Part shown: in pieces, positions 17,029 to 25,948 of the stretch
Layout of the letters: the number at the start of each line of letters is the position of its first letter
Numbering within the stretch: the first letter of the stretch is position 1
NCBI RefSeq assembly: GCF_042684265.1
Contig: NZ_JBHULB010000077.1
Coordinates: forward strand, 1 to 64,000
DNA from: Croceitalea marina
Lineage (GTDB): Bacteria; Bacteroidota; Bacteroidia; Flavobacteriales; Flavobacteriaceae
Reading direction: 5' to 3'
DNA: 64,000 bases
Program-made: the position numbers and the translations under genes
Notes under the pieces: generated by a model
What the model was told of the DNA's origin: nothing
Seen by the model: the letters and a program-made list of their open reading frames with translations, nothing else
Databases searched by the model: none

Positions 17029-18054
17029 TTGAAAAAACTTTCTCTCTTTAGTAGAATTGTTTTTGTTCTAAATGTCTTTTTTGCATTGACACTTTTGTTC
17101 ATAGGCTTTACCTCTTATTCTCAAGAAAATAGCTTTCCTCCATTGCTTTTATTAAGCTTATTTGTTCCGTTACTTTTTGTTGTTAACCTGTTTTTTTGTC
17201 TTTACTGGTTTATTAGAAGAAAAAAACATTTCTGGTTATCTTTTGTAACTATTCTTATTGGATATTTTGTTTTCGGTGTTTTTTATATGGCCACCAAACA
17301 GAAAAAGGAAATTGATTTCAATAATAGTTTAAATATTATTTCCTATAATTCACGTGGTTTCAATATTTATGAGAATATAAAAAGAAAAGATGTTGGAGAC
17401 CAGATTGTTAGATTTATAAGTTCCGAAAACCCTGATATTGTGTGTTTTCAAGAGGTAAATTATGCATATTTAAAGCACTTTGATAGTTACCCTTATAGAT
17501 ACCGAAGTGTCAAGAGTGGCTCTGGAAAATCGAAGTTAGCAATACTTTCTAAATACCCAATAATAAGTAATGCTACAATAAGCTTTCCAAACTCAAGTAA
17601 TGATGCTGTTTACGCTGACATTGTATTTAAAAAAGATACGATTCGAATTTATAATGTGCATTTACAATCTTATAAAATTGTCCCATCATCTCAGACTCTA
17701 ACGGAAGGCCAATCTGAACGGACTTACAGAAAATTACGTAATACATTTGATAAGCAATTAGAGCAAGCAAAAATTTTTAGAGAGCATCTTAAAAAGAGTC
17801 CGTTTAAAACAATAATCTCAGGTGATTTTAACAATACTCAGTTTTCTAATATTTACAGGATGGTCAAAGGAGATTTTCAGGATTCTTTTTTAGAAGCAGG
17901 TCAAGGCTTTGGCCGCACCTATGATTTAAAAGGATTACCAATGCGAATAGACTATATTTTGGCAGATGATTCTTTTGAAATTCTGGAACATCAAAACTAT
18001 GATGTTAAACTGTCCGATCATTATCCTATAAAAGCAACATTAGGCATAAAGTAG
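17029..18054 (+). CDS. Membrane-anchored endonuclease/exonuclease/phosphatase family protein
   Basis: A 341-residue protein starting at a TTG codon 4 bases after the rhomboid stop; this start gives an N-terminal stretch of three hydrophobic helices (for example IVFVLNVFFALTLLFIGF and LLFVVNLFFCLYWFIRR). From about residue 100 it is an EEP-fold metal-dependent hydrolase: NIISYNSRGFN, DIVCFQEVN, IRIYNVHLQS, ISGDFNNTQFS, MRIDYILAD and LSDHYPIKATL, covering the catalytic Asn, Glu, Asp and His residues. The substrate (nucleic acid, phospholipid or inositol phosphate) cannot be told. It ends the mutL-rhomboid operon. Confidence 0.88.
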   Translation: MKKLSLFSRIVFVLNVFFALTLLFIGFTSYSQENSFPPLLLLSLFVPLLFVVNLFFCLYWFIRRKKHFWLSFVTILIGYFVFGVFYMATKQKKEIDFNNSLNIISYNSRGFNIYENIKRKDVGDQIVRFISSENPDIVCFQEVNYAYLKHFDSYPYRYRSVKSGSGKSKLAILSKYPIISNATISFPNSSNDAVYADIVFKKDTIRIYNVHLQSYKIVPSSQTLTEGQSERTYRKLRNTFDKQLEQAKIFREHLKKSPFKTIISGDFNNTQFSNIYRMVKGDFQDSFLEAGQGFGRTYDLKGLPMRIDYILADDSFEILEHQNYDVKLSDHYPIKATLGIK

Positions 18055-18061
18055 TGATATT

Positions 18062-18685
18062 CTAGATTTGGTGGTTTAATTGCCGCAAGTAAGAAAGGGA
18101 ATTGGGGCCTTCGTTAAAAAGTAAGTCTACTATGCTAACATTTTCTATAAAACCGTGTCGGTCGCCAAAAACCTGATTATAGGTTGGCTGTTTAAATTGT
18201 ATTTTTTGTTTGGCACTAACAAAATGTCTTAGATCTGTATCCTTTTCAATTGAAACATTATAAGTTAACGTTTTATTATTTTGATTTTCTACCCCCAAAC
18301 TGTCACTTAAAAAATCAATGGTCTTGAAATTAAGATCTAATAAGTATGTAGCGGGTTTTTCAAAAATTGGCGCCAAATCATCCTCATAAAATTCGAAAAA
18401 AGGTGACGTGCGATAAGCGGTTTGCAATGTTCTCCAATGCTGAAGCTGCCAGTTTGACGAATTATCTAATTTTACATCTCTGTATTTTTGTCTACCCTGG
18501 TTTCCGCCCACATGTTGAATAGGTATTGTGAGCATATGTTTACCTTGATCCGTACAGATGTAACATCTGTTTCTATAGGTTTGCTTTTGAAAGTTGTCAT
18601 TCACTTCCCATACAATATCACTGTCAACTACGATGGCCATAGTTGCGATATTAGGAAAATAGACTGGATGAAGAATATTTTTCAA
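18062..18685 (-). CDS. WbqC family protein
   Basis: A 207-residue protein of the WbqC-like family. It has the family opening (HPVYFPNIATMAIVVDSDIV), then QKQTYRNRCYICTDQGKHMLTIPI and the middle KYRDVKLDNSSNWQLQHWRT and YRTSPFFEFYEDDL. WbqC relatives are linked to sugar-nucleotide or O-antigen chemistry, but in Flavobacteriia the gene is a constant neighbour of lepB without known function. It follows lepB by 2 bp. It converges on the EEP gene, from whose stop it is separated by 7 bp. Confidence 0.88.
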   Translation of the reverse strand: MKNILHPVYFPNIATMAIVVDSDIVWEVNDNFQKQTYRNRCYICTDQGKHMLTIPIQHVGGNQGRQKYRDVKLDNSSNWQLQHWRTLQTAYRTSPFFEFYEDDLAPIFEKPATYLLDLNFKTIDFLSDSLGVENQNNKTLTYNVSIEKDTDLRHFVSAKQKIQFKQPTYNQVFGDRHGFIENVSIVDLLFNEGPNSLSYLRQLNHQI

Positions 18686-18687
18686 TA

Positions 18688-20391
18688 TTATTCAGCTTTA
18701 GACTTTCTTCTTTTTCTAAAGAAATCAAAAACGAACCATCCACCTAAAAGAATTAGAAAATATTTGAAATAAGATTTTGGCTCGCCACTTCCACCGACAG
18801 TAGTAAAAATTCTATCCCATCTAAACTTCCAATTCGATATTCCTTCATCAAAATTGTCAAAACTCATCCAGATAAAAACTGGTTTTCCAACAATATGATC
18901 CTCAGCAACATAACCCCAGGCACGGCTATCTTCAGAATGGTCTCTATTGTCTCCCATCATCCAATAATAATCTTGTTTAAAGGTGTAAGAGTTAGCTTCC
19001 TTACCGTTTATAAAGACTTTATTTCCCGTTACTTTTACCTCATTACGTTCGTAATCGCGTATGATTTTCTTGTAAAAAGGAATGGTTTTAGCATTTATTT
19101 CTACAGTGGCACATTCTTCAGGAATGTAAATGGGACCAAAATTATCAACGTTCCATTTGTAATACGGACTTTGAGGAAAAACGTTATAACCAGCTTGCCC
19201 TTTGGGGATGACTTCCATAACAATGGAATCAATATTTTGATTTTTTTTCAACTCTTTGACCATGTCTTGGGTCATATTGGCCATTCTTGCTCTAGGAGTT
19301 TCTTCTTTTAAAGAAAGGCGTAGCTGTCTAATAATCTCAGGGGAAATTCCCTTTTTATCAGTGTATATGATAGGCCTATTATTTTCATCGGCACCAACTT
19401 GAAAACCGCTTTGACGAAGCAGATTCAACTGATTTTGATTAATGCTGGAGGCGATATATTTTCGACTGTAATCGTCGGCACCAACTTCTTCTAATAAACG
19501 GCTAGAGACCCCTTTTTGAGCATAAATGGTATAATCGCTCATTACCTTTGCACGATCTGATAAAACAAGTTTCTTACCATTTATATGCACAAAGCCATCA
19601 ATGATTTCAAGAGAATCGCCTGGGGTGCCAACACAACGTTTTACGTAATTGGACTTTTTGTCTATAGGCTTTTTAACTCCTTTAGACTTTACGAAAAATT
19701 GCTTTACGGTATCTGCCGGCCAACTAAATACAACAATATCATTCTTCTTAGGGGTTTGAAAACCGGGCAACCTCATATAAGGTAGCTGAGGTTTATTTAA
19801 ATACGACCTTTTTTTAATTACTGGAATGGTGTCATGAACCATAGGTGCCGCAACAGCGGTCATCGGCACTCTTGCTCCAAAATGAAACTTACTGACAAAC
19901 AAGAAATCACCAACACGGAGTGTGCGTTCTAAAGAACCCGTGGGTATTACATAAGGTTGAATAAAATAAGTGTGCACCAAAGTTGCTGCTACTATTGCAA
20001 AAACAATAGAGCTAACCCATTCACCAAGACCTGACCTAGGTTTTAGGCTTCTGTCTTCAATATAATTTACATTCTCTGCATAATTAATATAGTAGATATA
20101 AAAGCCTAATGTTAGAATTACCAACCACGTATCCAATAACTTGTTTTTTCCAAAACTCCTAATAGTTTCTACCCAAACTACGGGAAACATCAGTAAATTG
20201 ATTATAGGAATAAAAAGTAAAATCACCCACCATTTTGGGCGATTGATAATTTGCATCAAAACAATAGCATTGTAAACAGGAATAGCAGCTTCCCACGCTT
20301 TTCTGCCCGCTTTTACATATAACTTCCAGGTTCCTAGAAAATGAATTACTTGTATGATAAGGATAAAAAGAATCCACTGTGTACCGTTCAT
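18688..20391 (-). CDS. lepB: Signal peptidase I, long Bacteroidota form
   Basis: A 567-residue membrane protease that removes signal peptides from exported proteins. An extra N-terminal region of about 110 residues has several hydrophobic segments (WILFILIIQVIHFLGTWKLY; WWVILLFIPIINLLMFPVVW). The peptidase part has FIQPYVIPTGSLERTLRVGD with the catalytic Ser near 152, SNYVKRCVGTPGDSLEI with the catalytic Lys, and MMGDNRDHSEDSRAWGYV. A large insertion of about 150 residues separates these boxes, and a C-terminal membrane segment (YFKYFLILLGGWFVFDFF) ends in a basic tail. It is much longer than the 320-residue E. coli enzyme, as is usual in Bacteroidota. Confidence 0.95.
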   Translation of the reverse strand: MNGTQWILFILIIQVIHFLGTWKLYVKAGRKAWEAAIPVYNAIVLMQIINRPKWWVILLFIPIINLLMFPVVWVETIRSFGKNKLLDTWLVILTLGFYIYYINYAENVNYIEDRSLKPRSGLGEWVSSIVFAIVAATLVHTYFIQPYVIPTGSLERTLRVGDFLFVSKFHFGARVPMTAVAAPMVHDTIPVIKKRSYLNKPQLPYMRLPGFQTPKKNDIVVFSWPADTVKQFFVKSKGVKKPIDKKSNYVKRCVGTPGDSLEIIDGFVHINGKKLVLSDRAKVMSDYTIYAQKGVSSRLLEEVGADDYSRKYIASSINQNQLNLLRQSGFQVGADENNRPIIYTDKKGISPEIIRQLRLSLKEETPRARMANMTQDMVKELKKNQNIDSIVMEVIPKGQAGYNVFPQSPYYKWNVDNFGPIYIPEECATVEINAKTIPFYKKIIRDYERNEVKVTGNKVFINGKEANSYTFKQDYYWMMGDNRDHSEDSRAWGYVAEDHIVGKPVFIWMSFDNFDEGISNWKFRWDRIFTTVGGSGEPKSYFKYFLILLGGWFVFDFFRKRRKSKAE

Positions 20392-20500
20392 AAAAAAACT
20401 TTTAACTCGATTCTCGAGATTTAAATATTTTAAACCCTGACTTGGGGCTTTACACCTGAGTGCTCATTTTTAGACTAACAAAGATAGGTTTTGTTACGAT

Positions 20501-21202
20501 TTAACTTAGATTTAGCACATCTTTCATCGTAAAGATTCCCGTTTTATCAACCAACCATTCCGCAGCGATAATGGCTCCAAGAGCAAAGCCTTCTCTACCA
20601 TGTGCTGTATGTTTGATTTCTATACTATCCACTGCACTATCATAGTTTATTGTATGCGTACCAGGTGTTTTTCCTATTCTTTTCGCCGTAATCGGAATGG
20701 TATTTTCTTGATTATTTTCCATCTTCCAGTTCGTATACTCAGAATTTTCAATAATTCCTTCCGCAAGTGTTATTGCAGTTCCGCTAGGGGCATCCAATTT
20801 TTGTGTATGGTGTATTTCTTCCATAGCAATTGAATAATCTTTAAGACCTGCCATCATTTTAGCCAATTGTTTATTTAACTCAAAAAAAATGTTTACTCCT
20901 AAACTAAAGTTTGAAGCATAAATAAAAGCACCATTATTTTCAGCACACTGGGCTATTGCGTCATCAAATTTTGAGAGCCAGCCAGTAGTTCCAGAGATAA
21001 CAGGCACACTATTCTCAAAGCAACTTGTGATGTTGCCATAAGCAGCGTCAGGAGTGCTGAAATCAATGGCTATATCAATTTTGTTGAAGTCAATAGCCTT
21101 TGTGCCCACATCTATTTTGGCTACGATAGAATGTCCACGCGATACGGCTATTTGCTCTAGCATTTTCCCCATTTTACCATAACCGAACAGAGCAATTCGC
21201 AT
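20501..21202 (-). CDS. dapB: 4-hydroxy-tetrahydrodipicolinate reductase
   Basis: A 233-residue NAD(P)H-dependent enzyme of the diaminopimelate/lysine pathway. The N-terminal dinucleotide fold has GYGKMGKMLEQIA, SGTTGW follows, and the catalytic motif EIHHTQKLDAPSGTA has the paired His and Lys of the family. The C-terminal HGREGFALGAI is also conserved. It is shorter than the E. coli enzyme (273) because of a compact middle, as in other Flavobacteriia. It lies 4 bp after the DUF5683 gene and about 110 bp before lepB. Confidence 0.95.
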   Translation of the reverse strand: MRIALFGYGKMGKMLEQIAVSRGHSIVAKIDVGTKAIDFNKIDIAIDFSTPDAAYGNITSCFENSVPVISGTTGWLSKFDDAIAQCAENNGAFIYASNFSLGVNIFFELNKQLAKMMAGLKDYSIAMEEIHHTQKLDAPSGTAITLAEGIIENSEYTNWKMENNQENTIPITAKRIGKTPGTHTINYDSAVDSIEIKHTAHGREGFALGAIIAAEWLVDKTGIFTMKDVLNLS

Positions 21203-21205
21203 ATT

Positions 21206-21820
21206 TTAAAATTTAATAACCAGCGCCATTCCATAATTGGGTTGGGCCGTGATTTGATTGTAGTCTAAAAAAGGTTTAAAATCCATTGATAAGCGGTCGT
21301 CAACATTAAATTGTTTTAAATGCGCATCGACATTTGCATCTACAACGTTTAAGGTATATAGTAAAATAGTCACAAGTAGGGCCAAATCTCGCTGTTCTTG
21401 AAATCGATTTTGGGCATCTTCTAAATCTCCGTTGTCCAGTGCATCAAATCTTGTATCACCTTCCAGACCTGCTTGCCTAAGTTTAAATTCATCCCTAAAA
21501 CTATTGTATTGTGTGTTGTTAAATGAGTATACAGCTATACTTGTTCCTAACGCTCCCCACACTAAGGGAGCTTTCCAATACCGTTTATTATACATCTGAC
21601 CCAAACCCGGTAGAATGGCAGATAAAAAGGCCGCTTTGCTCGGCGCAAGTGGATTAATTTGTTTTTGATAAGTTACTTCTTCTACAACAATTCCCTTTCC
21701 TTTAAGCTCTGTGGATAAGGAGTCTGCCTTTTGGGTTGCAATCGAATCCTTTGCGGTTTGCTGCGAAAAAATAAGACACGGCATCAAACAAAGAACAAAT
21801 ATGATTAGGTATTTACCCAC
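21206..21820 (-). CDS. DUF5683 domain-containing membrane protein
   Basis: A 204-residue protein with a signal peptide (YLIIFVLCLMPCLIFSQQT) and the DUF5683 core: PLAPSKAAFLSAILPGLGQM followed by YNKRYWKAPLVWGALGTSIA, then a polar region and a further hydrophobic segment containing LYTLNVVDANVDAHL. The P-G-L-G-Q-x-Y-N-x-x-Y-W-K pattern is typical. No function is known. Its start overlaps the end of parB by 8 bases, and the order parA-parB-DUF5683-dapB-lepB is widely conserved in Flavobacteriia. Confidence 0.88.
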   Translation of the reverse strand: MGKYLIIFVLCLMPCLIFSQQTAKDSIATQKADSLSTELKGKGIVVEEVTYQKQINPLAPSKAAFLSAILPGLGQMYNKRYWKAPLVWGALGTSIAVYSFNNTQYNSFRDEFKLRQAGLEGDTRFDALDNGDLEDAQNRFQEQRDLALLVTILLYTLNVVDANVDAHLKQFNVDDRLSMDFKPFLDYNQITAQPNYGMALVIKF

Positions 21821-22721
21821 CAGTAAGTATTTTTTTCAAGCGTTGAAATTCTTCTTTAGAGTGAAAAGGAATCACAATTTTACCTTTACCATTTGGCGAA
21901 GATGTAATGTCCACCTTTACCGCAAGGTTTTTGGTAATACTATCTATGTTTTTACTGATGTAACTGGGGAGTTCTTTTTTTGTAGTGGTCTTATTAATTG
22001 AAGATTCCCCTCTGTTGTTTTTGAATGCTTTTACCAGTTGTTCCGTTTCGCGAACCGATAACCCTTCTGCAACTATTTTTTCATAAATGGCAATTTGATC
22101 TTTCTTTTTGTCAATATTGACCAAAGCCCTACCATGGCCCATTGAAACAAATCCGTCTCGCATACCGGTTTGAATAATGGGATCCAATTTGAGAAGACGC
22201 ATATAATTTGTGATAGTCGAACGTTTTTTTCCTACACGCTCACTTAATTTTTCTTGTGTAATCTGAATTTCGTCGGTAAGTCTTTGATATGAAAGCGCAA
22301 TTTCTATTGGGTCTAAATCTTGACGTTGAATATTTTCGACCAAGGCCATTTCTAAAGACTCCTGATCATTGGCAATTCTTATATACGCGGGTATGGTTTC
22401 TAGGCCAACTAATTTTGAGGCTCTAAATCTTCTTTCCCCAGAAACTAATTGAAACTTATTAAAATCTAACTTTCTGACTGTAATAGGTTGAATGATGCCC
22501 AATTCACGAATGGAGCTGGCCAATTCTTCGAGTGTTTCATCATTAAAATTAGAACGTGGCTGAAAAGGGTTTACCTCTATAGAATTGATATCCAATTCTA
22601 CCACATTGCCAATTACTTTATCCGCGTTTTTATCGGATACGGACTGAATATCATTGTCCGGGTCTTTTAAAAGAGCGGACAAGCCTCTGCCAAGAGCTTG
22701 TTTTTTTGTTGCTTTCGCCAT
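21813..22721 (-). CDS. parB: Chromosome-partitioning protein ParB
   Basis: A 302-residue centromere-binding CTPase. N-terminal basic start (KKQALGRGLSALLKDPDND), ParB/Sulfiredoxin domain with NPFQPRSNFND, ELGIIQPITVRK and the CTP-binding GERRFRASKLVG, then the HTH region ENIQRQDLDPIEIALSYQRL and LSERVGKKRSTITNYMRLLK, and a short C-terminal dimerisation part. It is separated by no spacer from parA upstream. ParB loads on parS sites and spreads to organise the origin region; I did not find a convincing parS in the window. Confidence 0.95.
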   Translation of the reverse strand: MAKATKKQALGRGLSALLKDPDNDIQSVSDKNADKVIGNVVELDINSIEVNPFQPRSNFNDETLEELASSIRELGIIQPITVRKLDFNKFQLVSGERRFRASKLVGLETIPAYIRIANDQESLEMALVENIQRQDLDPIEIALSYQRLTDEIQITQEKLSERVGKKRSTITNYMRLLKLDPIIQTGMRDGFVSMGHGRALVNIDKKKDQIAIYEKIVAEGLSVRETEQLVKAFKNNRGESSINKTTTKKELPSYISKNIDSITKNLAVKVDITSSPNGKGKIVIPFHSKEEFQRLKKILTGG

Positions 22722-23495
22722 TTAAACTTTCTCCTTGTTTTTACTCAATATCTCATTGGCCAAGTTCAAGTAGTTAGATGCCCCTTTACTGCTGGCATCG
22801 TACTTTATAATACTTTCACCATAACTTGGCGCTTCACTCAATTTTACATTTCGCTGAATGATGGTATCAAAGACCATATTGGCAAAATGCTTCTTTACTT
22901 CTTCTACGACTTGATTTGATAACCGCAAGCGAGAATCATACATAGTTAGTAACATACCCTCAATATCTAAATCCGCATTATGTATTTTTTGCACACTTTT
23001 TACCGTATTTAATAGTTTTCCTAGGCCTTCTAAAGCATAGTATTCACATTGAATAGGTATCATTACGGAATCTGCTGCCGTCAAGGCATTCAGGGTAAGT
23101 AGACCTAAAGAAGGTGCACAATCTATTAAAATATAATCATATGAATCACGAAGGTCTTTTATGGCCTCTTTCATCATATATTCTCGGTTATCTTTATCTA
23201 CCAATTCAATCTCAATGGCAACCAAATCGATATGTGAAGGAATTAAATCAACATTAGGAGAATTGGTTGTAACTATTGTTTCTGAAGCCTCAAGGGTGTG
23301 CTCCAATAACTGGTAAGTACCACTTTCAACACTATCAACATCAATACCAAGTCCTGATGTTGCGTTGGCTTGAGGGTCAGCATCAATTAAAAGCACTTTT
23401 TTTTCTAAAACACCTAGTGACGCAGCTAAGTTAACCGTGGTGGTGGTTTTACCAACCCCACCTTTTTGGTTTGCAATAGCAATAATTTTACCCAT
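22722..23495 (-). CDS. parA: Chromosome-partitioning ATPase ParA
   Basis: A 257-residue ATPase with the deviant Walker A KGGVGKTTTTVNLAASLG at the N-terminus, LLIDADPQANATSGLG (switch I), and YILIDCAPSLGLLTLNAL (Walker B/switch II). It drives segregation of ParB-bound origins over the nucleoid. Length is typical for the Soj subgroup. It begins the parA-parB-DUF5683-dapB-lepB run, with 174 bp of A+T-rich upstream DNA. Confidence 0.96.
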   Translation of the reverse strand: MGKIIAIANQKGGVGKTTTTVNLAASLGVLEKKVLLIDADPQANATSGLGIDVDSVESGTYQLLEHTLEASETIVTTNSPNVDLIPSHIDLVAIEIELVDKDNREYMMKEAIKDLRDSYDYILIDCAPSLGLLTLNALTAADSVMIPIQCEYYALEGLGKLLNTVKSVQKIHNADLDIEGMLLTMYDSRLRLSNQVVEEVKKHFANMVFDTIIQRNVKLSEAPSYGESIIKYDASSKGASNYLNLANEILSKNKEKV

Positions 23496-23669
23496 TAGTT
23501 AAGTAAGTTAGGGGTTAAAAATACAATTATTTAGCGTGCCAAAAAATGTATTTTGTTAACACCAAGTGAATAAACAGCAAGTATGACGTTAAAGAAAGTT
23601 AAACAAATGATTATTAATGGCACACAAGTTTTTTGAGCCTTAAAACGCGCAGTTTTAGCCTTGATTAAA

Positions 23670-23999
23670 TTAGTCGTTCTTAGTTTTTAAACTGTCTTCA
23701 TATTCAATAAGAAAAATTTCCTCATTATCTTTCTTCATGTAATATTTTTCCCTCGCGAATTTTTCTAACTCCTCAGGGGTAGATAGTTCTTTGAGTACTT
23801 TCTTATCTTTTGTAATTTCATTTTGCAGAAACTCTTTTTGTTGTTCGAGCTTCTTAATCTCTCCTTGTAATTCTAAATGAATAAGTAATGAATTGGTATC
23901 GAAAAAAACCATCCAAATAACAAATATGGTAAGTACCAATACATACATATTGGTAAGTAGTTTGAACCATTTTTTTTGTTTTAACGCGGCAAAACCCAT
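23670..23999 (-). CDS. Septum formation initiator (FtsB/DivIC) family protein
   Basis: A 109-residue single-pass protein: basic cytoplasmic start (MGFAALKQKKWFKLLTN), a transmembrane segment (MYVLVLTIFVIWMVFF) and a periplasmic coiled coil with many Lys and Glu (KKLEQQKEFLQNEITKDKKV), ending with the family's E-x-x-A-R-E-K-Y-Y-M-K pattern (EKFAREKYYMKKDNEEIFLI). FtsB/DivIC proteins bridge FtsL and FtsQ in the divisome. It is 3 bp after udk on the same strand. Confidence 0.9.
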   Translation of the reverse strand: MGFAALKQKKWFKLLTNMYVLVLTIFVIWMVFFDTNSLLIHLELQGEIKKLEQQKEFLQNEITKDKKVLKELSTPEELEKFAREKYYMKKDNEEIFLIEYEDSLKTKND

Positions 24000-24002
24000 A
24001 AA

Positions 24003-24611
24003 TCAATTTAGTTTGTCATTGATAATAGTCTTTACGATATCGACAGCTACTGTATTGTAGTGATTATTTGGTATAATGATGTCGGCAAACTCTTTTGAGG
24101 GTTCGATAAACTGATTATGCATTGGTTTTACTGCAGTTTGATAGCGATGTAAAACCTTTTCTAGATTATGGCCACGTTCTTTTATGTCACGTTGTAACCT
24201 TCTAATTAGTCGCTCGTCAGAATCGGCGTGAACGAAAATTTTAATGTCGAACAACTCTCGTATTTTAGGGTTGCTTAAAACAAGGATGCCTTCAACAATC
24301 ATTACTTTTCTTGGCTCCGTAAGAATAGTCTTTTCTAATCGGGTTTCTTCAACAAAGGAATAAACCGGTTTTTGAATCGATTTATTTTGCTTTAATTGAT
24401 TTAGATGTTCAATCAAAAGTTCAAAATCAATTGAATTCGGATGGTCAAAATTCACTTGACTTCGCTCTTCTTTCGTCATATGTGATAAATCATTGTAATA
24501 CGAATCTTGAGAGATTACCCCAACGACGTTATCGGGTAATTCATTTACAATTTGATTTACAACAGTGGTCTTACCGCATCCTGTTCCGCCAGCTATACCA
24601 ATTATAAGCAT
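24003..24611 (-). CDS. udk: Uridine kinase
   Basis: A 202-residue P-loop kinase that phosphorylates uridine and cytidine in pyrimidine salvage. Walker A is GGTGCGKTTVVNQI at the N-terminus; SQDSYYNDLSHMTKEER and NFDHPNSIDFELL are the uridine-binding stretches; VMIVEGILVLSNPKIRELFD and RRLQRDIKERGHNLEKVLH complete the family signature. It precedes the DivIC-like gene in a leftward pair. Confidence 0.95.
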   Translation of the reverse strand: MLIIGIAGGTGCGKTTVVNQIVNELPDNVVGVISQDSYYNDLSHMTKEERSQVNFDHPNSIDFELLIEHLNQLKQNKSIQKPVYSFVEETRLEKTILTEPRKVMIVEGILVLSNPKIRELFDIKIFVHADSDERLIRRLQRDIKERGHNLEKVLHRYQTAVKPMHNQFIEPSKEFADIIIPNNHYNTVAVDIVKTIINDKLN

Positions 24612-24748
24612 TCAAAAGAAGTTTGTTCAAAAGTAATAATTTGAATGTAGACAGACTTCTTGTTCCAACAAATAATAAACAAACAATTTAGGGACAAATA
24701 CATGCATTTACAACGTTTGATTGGGTATCATATAACTACTTTTGCCGA

Positions 24749-25948
24749 ATGCAATCTGAAAACCAAAAACCTAATTTTGAATTTGTAGCTCTTATGGCGT
24801 CTTTGATGTCAATAGTTGCTTTGGCAATTGATGCCCTATTGCCCGCAATTTCTGATATAGGAATTGCCATTAAAAGCAAAGACCCAACGGTGAATCAACT
24901 GTTGATTACCATGATTTTTTTAGGTTTGGGAATCGGCCAGTTATTTTTTGGACCACTTTCAGATTCCTATGGTAGAAAGCCAATTGTATATCTGGGTTTC
25001 ATTGTATTTGCCATTGCTAGCGTTATCTGTTTATTTGCTCCAAATATTGAAATAATGGTAGTGGGGCGTATTTTTCAGGGTATCGGTCTTTCGGCACCAC
25101 GAACAATTACGATATCGATTATTCGAGATTCATATAAAGGTGATTACATGGCAAAAGTCATGTCTTTTGTTGTGGCGTTTTTTATTCTTATCCCAGTTGT
25201 GGCACCTGCCATCGGAAAACTTATCTTAGATGAATTTGGGTGGGAAGCTATTTTTTATGTCCAACTATTTTTTGGGTTGTTAGTGGCCATCTGGTTTTGG
25301 AAAAGGCAGAAAGAAACCCTCAAACGAGAATATAAAATTCCTTTTTCGGTTCGTGTTTTTATAGATGGTACAAAAGAGTTTTTGAAGTACAAAGAGACCA
25401 TCGCTTTTACTATGATTTCTGGATTGGTAACTGGTGCTTTTTTAGTCTATTTAAGTGCTTCACAACATATTTTTGAGAATCAATATGAGCTAAAAGAAGC
25501 ATTTCCGTATATCTTCGCTGGGTTGGCAGTTTCTATCGGTCTGTCTACCTTTCTAAACGGAACTTTAGTGCTCCGTTTCGGTATGCGTAAGCTATCCTTT
25601 ATGGCGCTTTGTACGTTTTGCATCATTGCATTGCTCTATGTTATAATTTTTTGGGGGACCCCCAACCCGAGTATCTATATTTTAGTGACTTTTCTTTTTG
25701 CGCAGTTTTTCTGTTTAGGTTTTATGTGGGGCAACTTTCGTTCCATAGCCATGGAACCTATCGGCCATATTGCCGGTATTGGCGCAGCAATAAATGGTTT
25801 TGTCTCTACCTTGCTATCTATACCCATTGCAACCTTGATCGGTTATTTTGTAGATGACACGGTTTGGCCGATGTTTTTAGGATTGGCGTTGTGTGGATTA
25901 GGGTCTTTTATAATTTTTATGATATCAAAAAAATTAAAACCCAGTTAA
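24749..25948 (+). CDS. MFS multidrug efflux transporter, Bcr/CflA type
   Basis: A 399-residue protein with 12 predicted membrane helices. The start (FEFVALMASLMSIVALAIDA, LLPAISDIG), the loop motif FFGPLSDSYGRKPIVYLG (motif A) and VVGRIFQGIGLSAPRTITIS match the Bcr/CflA drug:H+ antiporters. The C-terminal half has GMRKLSFM and GIGAAINGFVSTLLSIP. Substrates are unknown. It is a monocistronic gene whose stop is directly followed by the stop of anmK on the other strand; the closeness to the recycling genes could suggest muropeptide import, but the sequence is not AmpG-like. Confidence 0.88.
   Translation: MQSENQKPNFEFVALMASLMSIVALAIDALLPAISDIGIAIKSKDPTVNQLLITMIFLGLGIGQLFFGPLSDSYGRKPIVYLGFIVFAIASVICLFAPNIEIMVVGRIFQGIGLSAPRTITISIIRDSYKGDYMAKVMSFVVAFFILIPVVAPAIGKLILDEFGWEAIFYVQLFFGLLVAIWFWKRQKETLKREYKIPFSVRVFIDGTKEFLKYKETIAFTMISGLVTGAFLVYLSASQHIFENQYELKEAFPYIFAGLAVSIGLSTFLNGTLVLRFGMRKLSFMALCTFCIIALLYVIIFWGTPNPSIYILVTFLFAQFFCLGFMWGNFRSIAMEPIGHIAGIGAAINGFVSTLLSIPIATLIGYFVDDTVWPMFLGLALCGLGSFIIFMISKKLKPS

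Noticed and set aside
24749..25948. MFS transporter as an AmpG muropeptide importer
   Set aside because: Its sequence follows the Bcr/CflA pattern, and nearness to anmK is convergent only.
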